Of a stretch of DNA of 37,637 nucleotides, positions 25,971 to 35,620 are shown one piece after another. The notes under the pieces were generated by a model. The model was given only the letters and a program-made list of their open reading frames with translations. It was not told where the DNA came from and did no database searches. The position numbers and the translations under genes are program-made. This stretch comes from Bacteroidetes bacterium GWA2_31_9 (GTDB lineage Bacteria; Bacteroidota; Bacteroidia; Bacteroidales; GWF2-33-38): assembly GCA_001768975.1 (NCBI GenBank), contig MEND01000188.1, forward strand, positions 1 through 37,637, written 5' to 3'. The number at the start of each line of letters is the position of its first letter. Positions within the stretch are counted from its first letter, which is position 1.

Positions 25971-27389
25971 ATGGAACAGTATTTTGTTTTAGCTATTGTA
26001 GCAGTAATATTATTTGTATTTATTCTGATTTTCTCACTTTTCAGACGATACAAAAGATGTCCATCCGACAGAGTTTTGGTAGTTTATGGAAAAGTTGGCA
26101 AAGGAACTCGTGAAGGTGGTCTTTCTGCCAAATGTATTCATGGTGGAGCCGCATTTATTTGGCCCATTATTCAGGCTTACGAATACATGACTTTAACCCC
26201 TATTTCAATTGAAGTTAATTTAACAAATGCACTTAGCCGACAAAACATCAGAGTTGATGTTCCTTCACGTTTTACAGTTGGTATTTCAACCGAACCGGGT
26301 ATTATGGAAAATGCTGCTGAAAGACTTTTAGGACAAAATCAACAACAAATTCACGACCTTGCTAAAGATATAATTTTCGGTCAGCTAAGGCTTGTTGTAG
26401 CAACTATGGATATTGAGGAAATTAACAGCAATCGTGATAAATTTCTAGCAAATGTTTCATCAAACGTTGAACAAGAACTTAAAAAAATCGGGTTAAAGCT
26501 TATAAACGTTAACGTTACCGACATTAAAGACGAATCGGGCTATATTGAGGCATTAGGAAAAGAAGCAGCATCAAAAGCAATTAATGATGCCAGAATTACA
26601 GTTGCCGAAAAAAATCGTGATGGTTCAATTGGTGAAGCAAATGCGTTTCAAAATCAAAGAGTTAAGGTTGCTGAGGCTGATGCAACAGCCGTTGCCGGTG
26701 AAAATATGGCTAAAGTTACTATAGCAAATTCAAATGCCGAAAGACGTGAAAAAGAAGCTGAGGCTAACCGAAAAGCAATTGCTGCCGAAAAAGTTAAAGA
26801 AGCAAATGCCCTTGAAGAAGCGTATTCGGCTGAAAAAAATGCTGAAACAATAAGAGCAGCCAGAGATAAAGCAACCCAAGTAGCCGATGTTGTTATTCCT
26901 GCCGAAGTAGAAAAACAAAAAATGGAAATCGATGCCGAAGCAAAAGCTGAGCAAACTCGCCGATTAGCAAAAGGTGATGCCGATGCAATATTCTTAAAAA
27001 TGGAAGCCGAAGCTAAAGGTATTTATCAGATTTTAAGCAAACAAGCCGATGGGTTTGAAATGCTAGTAAAAGCTGCTGGAAACAATTCTAAAGACGCTGT
27101 TATGCTTATGATTGCCGATAAATTGCCAGAGCTTGTTAAACATCAGGTTGAAGCAATTAAAAATATTAAAATTGATAAAATTACTGTTTGGGATTCGCTT
27201 GGTGGTGGAAAAGATGGAAAAGGCACTTCAACAGCAAACTTTCTTTCAGGAATGTTAGGTTCTATACCGCCTTTTGAAGATGTTTTTAAAATGGCAGGAA
27301 TGCAATTGCCCGATTACTTAAAAGGAAAAAATCCCGAAAATATTGCCACTGACATAAAAAGCGAAGATGTGACTAATAAAAATGAATAA
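25971..27389 (+). CDS. Flotillin / YqiK-like SPFH protein
   Basis: This 472-residue protein has an N-terminal membrane helix (about 5-26), an SPFH/band-7 domain (about 28-210, with PSDRVLVVYGKVGKG and a conserved VDVPSRFTVGIS core), and a long Ala/Glu-rich flotillin coiled coil (about 210-370, with repeated EA units). A short tail follows. Flotillins form membrane microdomain scaffolds affecting secretion, fluidity and signalling. The stop is 3 bases from the convergent RemB-like gene stop, leaving no room for a terminator. Confidence 0.92.
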   Translation: MEQYFVLAIVAVILFVFILIFSLFRRYKRCPSDRVLVVYGKVGKGTREGGLSAKCIHGGAAFIWPIIQAYEYMTLTPISIEVNLTNALSRQNIRVDVPSRFTVGISTEPGIMENAAERLLGQNQQQIHDLAKDIIFGQLRLVVATMDIEEINSNRDKFLANVSSNVEQELKKIGLKLINVNVTDIKDESGYIEALGKEAASKAINDARITVAEKNRDGSIGEANAFQNQRVKVAEADATAVAGENMAKVTIANSNAERREKEAEANRKAIAAEKVKEANALEEAYSAEKNAETIRAARDKATQVADVVIPAEVEKQKMEIDAEAKAEQTRRLAKGDADAIFLKMEAEAKGIYQILSKQADGFEMLVKAAGNNSKDAVMLMIADKLPELVKHQVEAIKNIKIDKITVWDSLGGGKDGKGTSTANFLSGMLGSIPPFEDVFKMAGMQLPDYLKGKNPENIATDIKSEDVTNKNE

Positions 27390-27392
27390 TAA

Positions 27393-28982
27393 CTAAATAA
27401 AATCTAACGATCTATTAAAAATATTAGTCCGGATTCCAAAATAAATAAGATTTGAGTTTTTTTCTACAGAATAGTAAGAATTTGTACGCTTTACTACCGA
27501 AACAAATAATCTACAATTAATAGCTGGATTTATTAAATATGATAATGTTGCAGTATAATATTTAGTCGTTGTTTTAAGTCCTTGTAAGAAATTTGAACTT
27601 TCGTAATTATCGAAATAGTTAAATAAATTTCCTCCAAAATTTATCCCAGCAGAGTCATTTCCCATGGTGAAATTATTATAGCCTAGTTCAATTCCAAAAT
27701 CTTTAAATTTATAATTGATTTTAAGAACCAATTCTTTCAAATTTGCTCCAGCTGGATGTGCAAGTGGCATATTAAAATGTGTATAGTTCTGTCGAATAAT
27801 ATCATGAGAATATGTAAAAGGATTAACTCTATTATATTCACAAAGCAAAAATAGCCTCTTTATATTAAACGGTTTGAATATTTTAATACCAGCCTGATAA
27901 CCAGTCTTATTCTGATTAAAATCTTTCCCAAAAGTGTAATCATCAACCACCAATTGACCATAAAGTTGAATATTTTTCTGCGGTATTATTTGAATATTAA
28001 AACCAAGTAATACATTATTACTATCGTTAAAACCATAGTTAATTGCTTTATAAAAAATTAAAGGATTAAAATAATTTGGTTTAAACTTATTGTTATATCC
28101 AATACCTGACGTTTTCCAAACTGTTCCTTCAAATAATCCAACTTGTAAATATTTATTCACGATAATATTTAAATAGCTAAACGAGCCATGATTTCTGTTA
28201 TATACTATTGTTTTTGTATCGAATGAAGAAATTTCCTGAAACGAATTCATCATATACATATACTGAATACGTTTGTTTTGAAACAAAAATTTCAAAAATG
28301 GATATGCTGCAGAATAATCAGATAAAAGTAATGAACGATGTCCATTTCCGATAAAGTTTTTGCCATGTCCAAATTGAATACTAAAATTATCGACAGGAAC
28401 ATAATTTATATATGAATTAGAATAAGAATAGTCATACCCAGAACCTTTAAATATTCTAAGTCTTGCAAGTCCAGGCATTACATGATTATTTTTTATATAC
28501 TCTTTCATATAATCTGGAACAAAAGCCTGATTTTCAACAGCAAGAGTTTGAAAATAAAATCGTTTGCCAATTTGACCTTTTATGATAACACCTCTTGAAT
28601 TAGTTGATAATATTGAGTCAGTAGTAAAGTCTTTTCCTTTTTCAAAATCAACAATTACATTTGCTTGTATTATAAAATCCTTTGTTTTTCCAATAACCAA
28701 ATCTTCTGTCCTAAGTTTTTTCCATAACCATTTATGTTTTAATTTGCTCAGAATAAGGCTGTCTCTTCCAAATAAATAGAAAATAGAATCTGAATTAATT
28801 TTTGTATTTAAGTAATGAGGCTCTAGTGGTTTTAAAGATCCGTGAATACTTAAATGCTTGTAGTTTATATTCTCTTCTAAATCAGAATAAATAAATAAAT
28901 CAAAAGGAAGATTTGTGTTTTGAGCCTTTAAAAATGAATATGAGAATATCAGTATAAAAAAAGTAAAATATTTGATCATCAA
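27393..28982 (-). CDS. RemB/Wzi-like outer-membrane beta-barrel protein
   Basis: This 529-residue protein has a signal peptide (about 1-20, ending FLKAQ). A helical/polar region (about 25-150) precedes a long beta barrel (about 150-529). Family-like phrases are FSIQFGHGKNFIGNGHRSLLLSDYS and INYKFKDFGIELGYNN. The GHGKNFIG... phrase is typical of the Bacteroidota capsule-assembly Wzi-like group that includes gliding protein RemB. Two Met codons begin the frame; either could be used. It starts 2 bases after a WecA-type transferase gene, linking it to surface polysaccharide export or attachment. Confidence 0.75.
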   Translation of the reverse strand: MMIKYFTFFILIFSYSFLKAQNTNLPFDLFIYSDLEENINYKHLSIHGSLKPLEPHYLNTKINSDSIFYLFGRDSLILSKLKHKWLWKKLRTEDLVIGKTKDFIIQANVIVDFEKGKDFTTDSILSTNSRGVIIKGQIGKRFYFQTLAVENQAFVPDYMKEYIKNNHVMPGLARLRIFKGSGYDYSYSNSYINYVPVDNFSIQFGHGKNFIGNGHRSLLLSDYSAAYPFLKFLFQNKRIQYMYMMNSFQEISSFDTKTIVYNRNHGSFSYLNIIVNKYLQVGLFEGTVWKTSGIGYNNKFKPNYFNPLIFYKAINYGFNDSNNVLLGFNIQIIPQKNIQLYGQLVVDDYTFGKDFNQNKTGYQAGIKIFKPFNIKRLFLLCEYNRVNPFTYSHDIIRQNYTHFNMPLAHPAGANLKELVLKINYKFKDFGIELGYNNFTMGNDSAGINFGGNLFNYFDNYESSNFLQGLKTTTKYYTATLSYLINPAINCRLFVSVVKRTNSYYSVEKNSNLIYFGIRTNIFNRSLDFI

Positions 28983-28984
28983 AT

Positions 28985-30040
28985 CTAATCCTTGTTTGAT
29001 TTCTGTTTACGATAAATATAAACAAGTGAATTGGAAAATATGAAAGCTAATAATGAAATTAGAACAATTAAATAATAATTTCCAAGCCAATCCATTAAAA
29101 AGGAGAATATTACAAAAAATATTGAAATCATTGAAAGTAAGATAGTCGATTGCGAATGCGATAGATTTAGCTTTAATAAAATGTGATGAATGTGATTTTT
29201 ATCTGCATGAAAAGGAGACCTTTTTCGCAATATTCTGATTGTAAAAACTCGAAGCATATCAAAAAGAGGAACAATTAAAATTCCAATTACAATTGCAGGT
29301 CCAGAGAATAATTTAAAATCGGTTGTTAAATGTTCATTAATATCAATCATTTTTATTGCTAGTATCGATAGCATCAAACCAAGTAGCATTGAGCCAGTAT
29401 CTCCCATAAAAATTTTTGAAGGAGTAATATTAAATCGTAAGAATGCAACTAACGATCCAAGTAAAGCAAACGAAACAATAGATAATTGCTTTGTTTCATC
29501 TGTATAATAAAACCATGTTCCAAAAGCTATACATGCAATAGCTGTCAAACTTGCAGATAAACCATTAATACCATCTATAAGATTTACGGCATTAATAATA
29601 ACCAAAATAACAAAAATAGAAAAGATAATACTCATGTATTCAGGTATTTCATAAATCCCAAAAATGCCAGAAAAGCTCGATATTCTTATTTTTCCCCAAA
29701 CAGTTATAATGATAGCAGAAATTAGTTGCCCTATAGCTTTTTTTCGTGGAGATAAAGTCACAATATCATCTTTAATACCTATTCCAAAAATTACGATTAA
29801 TGCAGCTAAAATATACTGTAATTGCCATAATTTTGAAAAGTCAGTCCAAAATGAAACTGAAAAAATTAAACCTGCAAAAATTGCTAATCCGCCAAGTGTA
29901 GGGACACTAGTTGAGTGGCTTTTTCTTGCACCTGGTTCATCAAATAAGTTTTTGACTTTAGCAACATAAATAATTGATGGAATCGCAATGTATGTAATTG
30001 CAAAAGAAGTAAGAAAACTAAATAGAAGTAATTTTAACAT
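28985..30040 (-). CDS. WecA/TagO-type undecaprenyl-phosphate sugar-1-phosphate transferase
   Basis: The ATG at 30040 gives 351 residues (MLKLLLFSFLT). An upstream TTG at 30049 is part of the promoter box and is unlikely as a start. There are about ten membrane helices. The MraY/WecA family marks are present: GIKDDIVTLSPRKK, NAVNLIDGINGLSASL, the catalytic MGDTGSMLLG, and the cytoplasmic HADKNHIHH. It transfers HexNAc-1-phosphate to the lipid carrier to begin O-antigen, capsule or teichoic-like glycans. The gene stop is 2 bases before the RemB/Wzi-like ATG. Confidence 0.93.
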   Translation of the reverse strand: MLKLLLFSFLTSFAITYIAIPSIIYVAKVKNLFDEPGARKSHSTSVPTLGGLAIFAGLIFSVSFWTDFSKLWQLQYILAALIVIFGIGIKDDIVTLSPRKKAIGQLISAIIITVWGKIRISSFSGIFGIYEIPEYMSIIFSIFVILVIINAVNLIDGINGLSASLTAIACIAFGTWFYYTDETKQLSIVSFALLGSLVAFLRFNITPSKIFMGDTGSMLLGLMLSILAIKMIDINEHLTTDFKLFSGPAIVIGILIVPLFDMLRVFTIRILRKRSPFHADKNHIHHILLKLNLSHSQSTILLSMISIFFVIFSFLMDWLGNYYLIVLISLLAFIFSNSLVYIYRKQKSNKD

Positions 30041-30046
30041 ACATCG

Positions 30047-30054
30047 CAAATATA
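30047..30054 (-). promoter_or_regulatory. Promoter -7 box almost touching the WecA start
   Basis: The minus strand reads TATATTTG (full TAnnTTTG match) with only 6 bases before the ATG at 30040. If used, transcription would start at or within a few bases of the ATG, a leaderless message. Confidence 0.45.
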
Positions 30055-30218
30055 TGATAAAATAATTTAGATGTAAACTGTATTATATTGTTATATGTTC
30101 ATCATTTAGGCAATTTCAAGTTTATTTGACAATCGGTATAATTTTATTGATTAAAATTAAAATTTGTAGTGCCATTTATTTATTTTTATGGATTCATTTA
30201 TATTATTATTAGAAATTA

Positions 30219-31349
30219 ATGCAGTTTAAAGATATTATAGGACAGTCAGAAGCAAAGAAAAAGCTTTTAAATGCTGTAAAAGGGAATAGGGTGAGTCACT
30301 CTGTGTTGTTTTTGGGACCCGAAGGTTGTGGAAAGCTAGGATTAGCAATTGCTTATGCACAATATATTTCGTGTGAAAATAAGACAGAAGAAGATTCTTG
30401 TGGGGTTTGTAAGTCATGTTTAAAATTTAATAAACTTGTTCATCCCGATTTGCATTTTGTTTTTCCGGTTTTTAAAACTAAAAAAATTACAAAAGATCCA
30501 ATTAGTGATAATTTTATAAATGAATGGAGGGAGTTTGTTCTTCAAAATCATTATTTTTCTTTAAATCAATGGACAGCTCATATTGCTGATAGTGAGAATA
30601 AACAAGCAATAATTAGTGTTAATGAAAGTAGCGAAATTATTAAGAAGCTTTCTTTTAAAACTTTTGAATCAGAATACAAAGTAATGATAATATGGTTTCC
30701 TGAAAAAATGAATAAAGAAGCCTCAAACAGACTTCTTAAAATATTGGAAGAACCTTATGAGAAAACTCTATTTATTTTGGTATCAGAAGATTCTGGGCAT
30801 ATTATTCAAACAATTTTATCTAGAACACAATTATTTAAAATTTCTAAAATAGATGATTATAGCATTGTTAATTATTTGATTGACAAACATTCAATTGAAG
30901 AATCTGAAGCTGTTAATATTGCAAAACTATCTCACGGAAATATAATTAATATGTTTCAAATTTTGGGCTCAACAGAAAACAGCACTAAGTTTCTGGAGGA
31001 TTTTTCTACAATGATGAGAACAGCGTTTAAAGCAGATACTATTGAAATAAGCAACTGGGCTAAAGAAATTTCTAAATCTGGTCGAGAAAAAATCAAAGAA
31101 TATTTAGTTTATAGTTTACGAATGATTCGGGAGAATTATCTTATGACTAATAATATTCCAGATTTAGTAAAATTGACTGGTGGAGAGACCGAATTTTCAA
31201 AAAAATTCCATCCTTTTATTAACAGTAGAAATGTTCCAATAATTTATGAAGAGATTAATAAAGCATATTATCATATTGAGCGAAATGGTAATGCAAGCAT
31301 TGTTTTACTTGACTTAGCTTTAAAAATTATGCAGAATATTAAAAATTGA
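30219..31349 (+). CDS. holB: DNA polymerase III delta-prime subunit
   Basis: This 376-residue clamp-loader subunit is part of the complex that loads the beta clamp. The AAA+ fold spans about 1-230, with HSVLFLGPEGCGKLGLA as a modified P-loop. A Cys-rich zinc module (C52...CGVCKSC, about 52-66) is typical of DnaX/HolB. It has RLLKILEEP (about 172-180) and SRTQLFKI as the sensor region. Helical domains follow. It is transcribed alone, divergent from the WecA-like gene. Confidence 0.92.
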   Translation: MQFKDIIGQSEAKKKLLNAVKGNRVSHSVLFLGPEGCGKLGLAIAYAQYISCENKTEEDSCGVCKSCLKFNKLVHPDLHFVFPVFKTKKITKDPISDNFINEWREFVLQNHYFSLNQWTAHIADSENKQAIISVNESSEIIKKLSFKTFESEYKVMIIWFPEKMNKEASNRLLKILEEPYEKTLFILVSEDSGHIIQTILSRTQLFKISKIDDYSIVNYLIDKHSIEESEAVNIAKLSHGNIINMFQILGSTENSTKFLEDFSTMMRTAFKADTIEISNWAKEISKSGREKIKEYLVYSLRMIRENYLMTNNIPDLVKLTGGETEFSKKFHPFINSRNVPIIYEEINKAYYHIERNGNASIVLLDLALKIMQNIKN

Positions 31350-31429
31350 GTTCAGAAAAGCAGGAAATAGATTCTTTTTACTCAGAAAACTCTAACAAAT
31401 AAAAAACAACTGTCAGGTCAATTTGCTTG

Positions 31430-32338
31430 CTACTTCAATTCAAAAGTAGAAGATCCAATCTGAACGCCATCAATAAAAATATCAACTAAATATTTACCAG
31501 GAATTAATTCCTCTTTATTTGCCCAAAAAATGCACATATTTACAGTTTTATTCTGATAATCGACTTCTCGTTTAGCTGAATAAACAATTTTTCCACCTTG
31601 AAAATCAAAAGTATTATTTTCAGAATCGGCCAATACTAACTCGTCGGGTCGGGCAATTCTCAGATAAACATTTCTTGCACCAGTAGGAGCTAAATCGTTT
31701 TCTAACAAATTAAAACATACTTGAATTTTTTCAACCTTACTCGCTTTTGTAACTTCTTTTCCTCTTTTATTTATTGGAAGGGGAATCAGATTTGATACTT
31801 TGATAACAGATCCTCTAGTAACCTTGTCTGATAAGTCTTCGTTTGTTTTTGTTAGTTTACTGTTTACATCTTTTGCTTTAACAAATTCTGTTTTTACCTT
31901 TATATTTTCGGCAGTAAGTACCTGATTTCTTATGTTTAATGAATCTATTTGAGTAACAAAACTTTTCATTATATCTCTTAAAGTTGTAAGTTCTTTTTTG
32001 TATTGAGCAATCTGATATGCTGATGCACTTTTAACTTTCTTTATTTCTTCAATTAAGGTTTTAATCCTTTCTTGCTCGCTTGCAAGTTTAGCATTTATAG
32101 TATCGTTTGTAGTTAGTAACTCGTCATATTGACTTAATAAAGAATTTAATTCTTCAGATATTTGATCCTTTTCAGTATTCGTATCTTCTACTTTAACAAC
32201 AAGGGTTTTGCTAATTTGAGTTTCTTGGTAATAAAGCCAAGCTGTAATTGAGTTTGTAATTAATAATAAAACTATAATTACAATAAAAATTGAATTTTTC
32301 TTGTCTTTTACTGTGTTTACTGGTGTTGTGTTTTCCAT
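31430..32338 (-). CDS. Coiled-coil membrane protein, unknown function
   Basis: The 302-residue protein has one N-terminal membrane helix (about 16-37). A long coiled coil (about 45-180, many Glu/Lys/Leu/Thr) follows, then a C-terminal beta domain (about 195-302, VCFNLLENDLAPTGARNVYLRI, WANKEELIPGKYLVDIFIDG). This looks like a periplasm-facing conserved Bacteroidota protein. I do not know its role. No neighbour suggests one; holB converges on it. Confidence 0.75.
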   Translation of the reverse strand: MENTTPVNTVKDKKNSIFIVIIVLLLITNSITAWLYYQETQISKTLVVKVEDTNTEKDQISEELNSLLSQYDELLTTNDTINAKLASEQERIKTLIEEIKKVKSASAYQIAQYKKELTTLRDIMKSFVTQIDSLNIRNQVLTAENIKVKTEFVKAKDVNSKLTKTNEDLSDKVTRGSVIKVSNLIPLPINKRGKEVTKASKVEKIQVCFNLLENDLAPTGARNVYLRIARPDELVLADSENNTFDFQGGKIVYSAKREVDYQNKTVNMCIFWANKEELIPGKYLVDIFIDGVQIGSSTFELK

Positions 32339-32435
32339 ATTTATAAATTGGATTTTATTTTTAACGATGTAAAAGTAAAGATATTTTAAAAAAAATGGTA
32401 ATGTTTTGGACTTTTATGTTCACAATAAATGTTTA

Positions 32436-32475
32436 CAAAAAAATAAGCTCACACATAAATTCAATGTGTAAGCTT
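32436..32475 (-). terminator. Rho-independent terminator after the ankyrin gene
   Basis: On the minus strand, AAGCTTACACAT pairs with ATGTGTGAGCTT (one mismatch, 7-base loop) and runs into ATTTTTTT. It lies 26 bases past the ankyrin stop. Confidence 0.75.
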
Positions 32476-32500
32476 ACTTTATTAAAAATTTAAAAACTGA

Positions 32501-33232
32501 TTATTTCCAAATTTTTCTTCCTTTTGGAGCTTTCGCACCTTTTGTTTTTAAATATTCTAAAACTTCAGAAAAATTTCCATCGCTTGCCATAGAAGCAGCA
32601 TTTTCGGTAATCATAACACTTCCATCAGCATGTTCGCGAATTTCGTTAATTTCGGCACCTGCTTCAACAAGAGCTTTTACCATTTCAAGATTCCCTAGTT
32701 TTGCAGCGTTCATAAGTGGTGTATATGAAATTTTACTTTTACCACGTTTATTTACATCGGCTTTAAGTGCAATTAATTTTTTTACAAATTCTAATTTGTT
32801 TCTTTCTGCTGCATAAGCTATTGCAGTATGGCCTCCACCGCCAACTACGTCCAACTCAGCTCCTTTTGCTACTAATAAATCTATTATTGCTAATGATTTT
32901 CTAGTTGATGCTGTATCCCCCATAAATGAATAACATAAAGTTATTAAAGGTGTTTGTCCAAATCTATTTTCAGAACTAACTTCAGCACCTTTATCTAATA
33001 AATACTGTACTATTTCGATGTTAATAAGCTGACAAGCAGCGTGTATTGGATAATTGTTTTGAATTTTATCCTTATACACTTTGTTTACATCGGCATTTTG
33101 TTGTTCAACTGCAATTTTAACATTGTCTAACATTCCACTTGTAATAGCGTCACTTAGAGTTTTTTGTGGGTCTTGTGATTGAGCAAAAAAAGAAATAAAA
33201 CAAAAAATAGAAATAAATAATTTAGTTTTCAT
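32501..33232 (-). CDS. Secreted ankyrin-repeat protein
   Basis: This 243-residue protein has a signal peptide (about 1-19, ending FFAQSQ). About five ankyrin repeats follow (about 45-235). Clear ones have YPIHAACQL, FGQTPLITLCYSF, HTAIAYAAERNK, YTPLMNAAKLGN, and loops of AGAEINE type. Ankyrin repeats bind other proteins; export suggests a periplasmic or surface role. It lies 19 bases downstream of the secreted gene at 33252-34109, so the two are probably one operon. Confidence 0.88.
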   Translation of the reverse strand: MKTKLFISIFCFISFFAQSQDPQKTLSDAITSGMLDNVKIAVEQQNADVNKVYKDKIQNNYPIHAACQLINIEIVQYLLDKGAEVSSENRFGQTPLITLCYSFMGDTASTRKSLAIIDLLVAKGAELDVVGGGGHTAIAYAAERNKLEFVKKLIALKADVNKRGKSKISYTPLMNAAKLGNLEMVKALVEAGAEINEIREHADGSVMITENAASMASDGNFSEVLEYLKTKGAKAPKGRKIWK

Positions 33233-33251
33233 AGAGTTTAAAATTTATAGA

Positions 33252-34109
33252 TTAATTAATAGTGACTAGTTCGACTTTAGTTGTTACTAAAATTTTTTGT
33301 GAATTATAAAATAATACTTTAACGTAAGTTCCTAATTCGGGTACAAACCACGCTTCAATAGGAGTAACTTTGTAACCTTCTTCATTATCAGCCATTTTGT
33401 CGGCCATTTTTTCTGATTTCTTGTTCATCTTTTTTGATACTTTTTGATTTTTTTTATCAAGAAATTTATCTTCTGACGAAGCTGAATAAGACACAACTGT
33501 ACGCATCCACATTTCATAATCAATTTTGTATGCAGTATATTCTTTACCCATAAAAGTAATTTTTTCTTCAGCGGCTACTACTGCATTCACAAAATAGTGA
33601 GACCATGTTCCCATTCCAAAATTTGAATTAACTATATCTGAATGTAATGTAGCTGTTGTATATCTGTAATTGCCTAAAACATAAGATGATGTTTTATAAG
33701 CTTCTTGTCGGCTTGATGATGAAAATGAATTAGTTGTAAATTCTGAATAACTTAATAAAGAATCTCCAACTTTAGGGTGAAGTGGTATTTTACATACACC
33801 AAATATTGAATATCCAGTTGTATCAGCACCAGTTACAATATATTGAGGACTTTCTCCTTTATAAATTTGTATAGTGTCGTTTTTACATATATAATATGAC
33901 TTTATTTCATAAGCTCCGCTTTTATAAACTGAATATATTCTTTCGCCTTCTTTATAAACCGAATAATCAACTTTAGAAGTGCCATTTATTAAATAATTTA
34001 ATGCTTTTGCATTTTCTATTGCAATAGAACTACATGTTTGATTATATGCGTTATATGAAAATAAACACATTATTATAACTGTTGCTAAGTACTGTAAATA
34101 ATTTTTCAT
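33252..34109 (-). CDS. Secreted hypothetical protein with lysine-rich insert
   Basis: This 285-residue protein has a signal peptide (about 1-23). The beta-rich body includes a YSIFGVCKIPLHPKVGDSLL region. An insert, about 218-244, is very rich in Lys and Met (KKMNKKSEKMADKMADNE). The ending includes IEAWFVPELGTYVKVLF, reminiscent of DUF3108-type periplasmic proteins, though that match is weak. It is the first gene of a likely two-gene operon with the ankyrin gene. Function is unknown. Confidence 0.72.
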   Translation of the reverse strand: MKNYLQYLATVIIMCLFSYNAYNQTCSSIAIENAKALNYLINGTSKVDYSVYKEGERIYSVYKSGAYEIKSYYICKNDTIQIYKGESPQYIVTGADTTGYSIFGVCKIPLHPKVGDSLLSYSEFTTNSFSSSSRQEAYKTSSYVLGNYRYTTATLHSDIVNSNFGMGTWSHYFVNAVVAAEEKITFMGKEYTAYKIDYEMWMRTVVSYSASSEDKFLDKKNQKVSKKMNKKSEKMADKMADNEEGYKVTPIEAWFVPELGTYVKVLFYNSQKILVTTKVELVTIN

Positions 34110-34311
34110 TTGTGAGTTTTAAATTTTTTTTAAAATTACTTATTGTTTATCTCTTTTAAATACAAACCTTATGATTTTTATTAAATGATATTTATTGACT
34201 ATTAAATGATTTCTTTCTGTTGACAAACAGCTGTTTTTTGCTGACTAATAAAATTAATTATGTCGGTAATAGTACTGATTTGTAGGAGTTAATCTACTAA
34301 AAAAAGCCTTT

Positions 34312-35580
34312 TTACTTTATAGGACAATGCTCAATACATCTACCACAACTCAGACATGTTGCTTTATTTGGTGTATAGTCGGAGTGAAATTTGAATTTTA
34401 TAAGACTTATCAATGTTAATCCGAAAACGAGACCAATAAATGCTCCCAAAATCCAGCTTCCAATATAAAAACTTTTTAAAATTTCAGAAGCCTCTGCTAT
34501 TACCATTTCCTTTGTTTTTCCTGATTCTTTAAATGTTGCTATTTCAATTGCATCTTTATTTTTAAGACCGTAATTTGTATTATTTACTAATTCATCGGCG
34601 AGTATAACTTTTTTGTTTACAATTGCCAGATTTTCGTGAAAACTAGCTCCAATAAAACCGCCTGCAACAACTAAAACCGGAACTATAAAACTCAATAAAA
34701 AGAATCGCCTTACAGATGTTTCTGTTTTTTCTTTTTCTTTCAAAAAGGTTGGTTTATTGATAGCTTCAAATGGACATGAATTTTCGCACAATTTGCAATT
34801 GATACATTCTTTGGGAGTTATTGTCATGTGTTTGAATGAAAATCTACTGACAAGGTTTAGAATTGCTCCGTAAGGGCATAAAAATCGGCAATATGGACGT
34901 GCTATGAAAATTCCAATTATCAAAAGAATTGCCCCAATACCGAACATCATAAATGTAGCATCGAAGCGGAAAAAACCTACAAAAGGGTCGTATCGGCAAA
35001 TTATAAAATCTGTGCCTGTGGCTGCATAAATAATTGATAATCCGAGATATATAAATGGAATTATGCCTAATGCTTTTTCGAGCCACAATTTTATAGCCAT
35101 TGGACGAAATGCAAAAATATCTTGAATTGCTCCAAGTGGACAAATTCCGGCACAAAAAGTTCGTCCGAAAAAAAGTGTATAAAGCAATGGAATTATAAAA
35201 AACAATAATGCCGAAATTGGTATGCTATAAGCTGAATTGAAAAGGGCAAGTGTTACATTTTGAACCGAGCCAACCGAGCAAATACAACCTTCGCGATAAA
35301 ATCCAAAATATAAAACCGCAAAAACCGACATCCAGAAAACTCCTCTACGTGAACGTTTTTTCAGAATAAACCATGTAATTAATGAAAGGCTGGCAATCAA
35401 AACAAAAATATCGAGATATTCGAGTATTTCGGCTCTTGGTGCAGGTGTTACTGTATGAGGTTGAACGTGTCCTGATTCAAATTCTGGTTTTGGGAAACGC
35501 TTGATTGCATAAGAATTGAAAGACTGAATAGAAAGTAGGATTACTGAAAATAGTAGTAATGTTTTGATTAATGTTTGCAT
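34312..35580 (-). CDS. Polyferredoxin-like membrane protein (NosR/NapH type)
   Basis: This 422-residue protein has about six membrane helices. A first one (about 5-23) may act as a signal anchor. The CICSVGSVQNV, RTFCAGICPLGAI and RPYCRFLCPYGAI segments place paired CxxxCP motifs at membrane edges. Two 4Fe-4S motifs of the CxxCxxCxxxCP form follow: CINCKLCENSCP (about 260-271) and CLSCGRCIEHCP, the latter ending two residues before the stop. This layout matches NapH/NosR-like electron-transfer proteins of Bacteroidota. No reductase partner is seen here. The direct electron acceptor is unknown. Confidence 0.85.
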   Translation of the reverse strand: MQTLIKTLLLFSVILLSIQSFNSYAIKRFPKPEFESGHVQPHTVTPAPRAEILEYLDIFVLIASLSLITWFILKKRSRRGVFWMSVFAVLYFGFYREGCICSVGSVQNVTLALFNSAYSIPISALLFFIIPLLYTLFFGRTFCAGICPLGAIQDIFAFRPMAIKLWLEKALGIIPFIYLGLSIIYAATGTDFIICRYDPFVGFFRFDATFMMFGIGAILLIIGIFIARPYCRFLCPYGAILNLVSRFSFKHMTITPKECINCKLCENSCPFEAINKPTFLKEKEKTETSVRRFFLLSFIVPVLVVAGGFIGASFHENLAIVNKKVILADELVNNTNYGLKNKDAIEIATFKESGKTKEMVIAEASEILKSFYIGSWILGAFIGLVFGLTLISLIKFKFHSDYTPNKATCLSCGRCIEHCPIK

Positions 35581-35620
35581 AATTTATTTTAACACATTGG
35601 AATACATAATTACATGGTAA

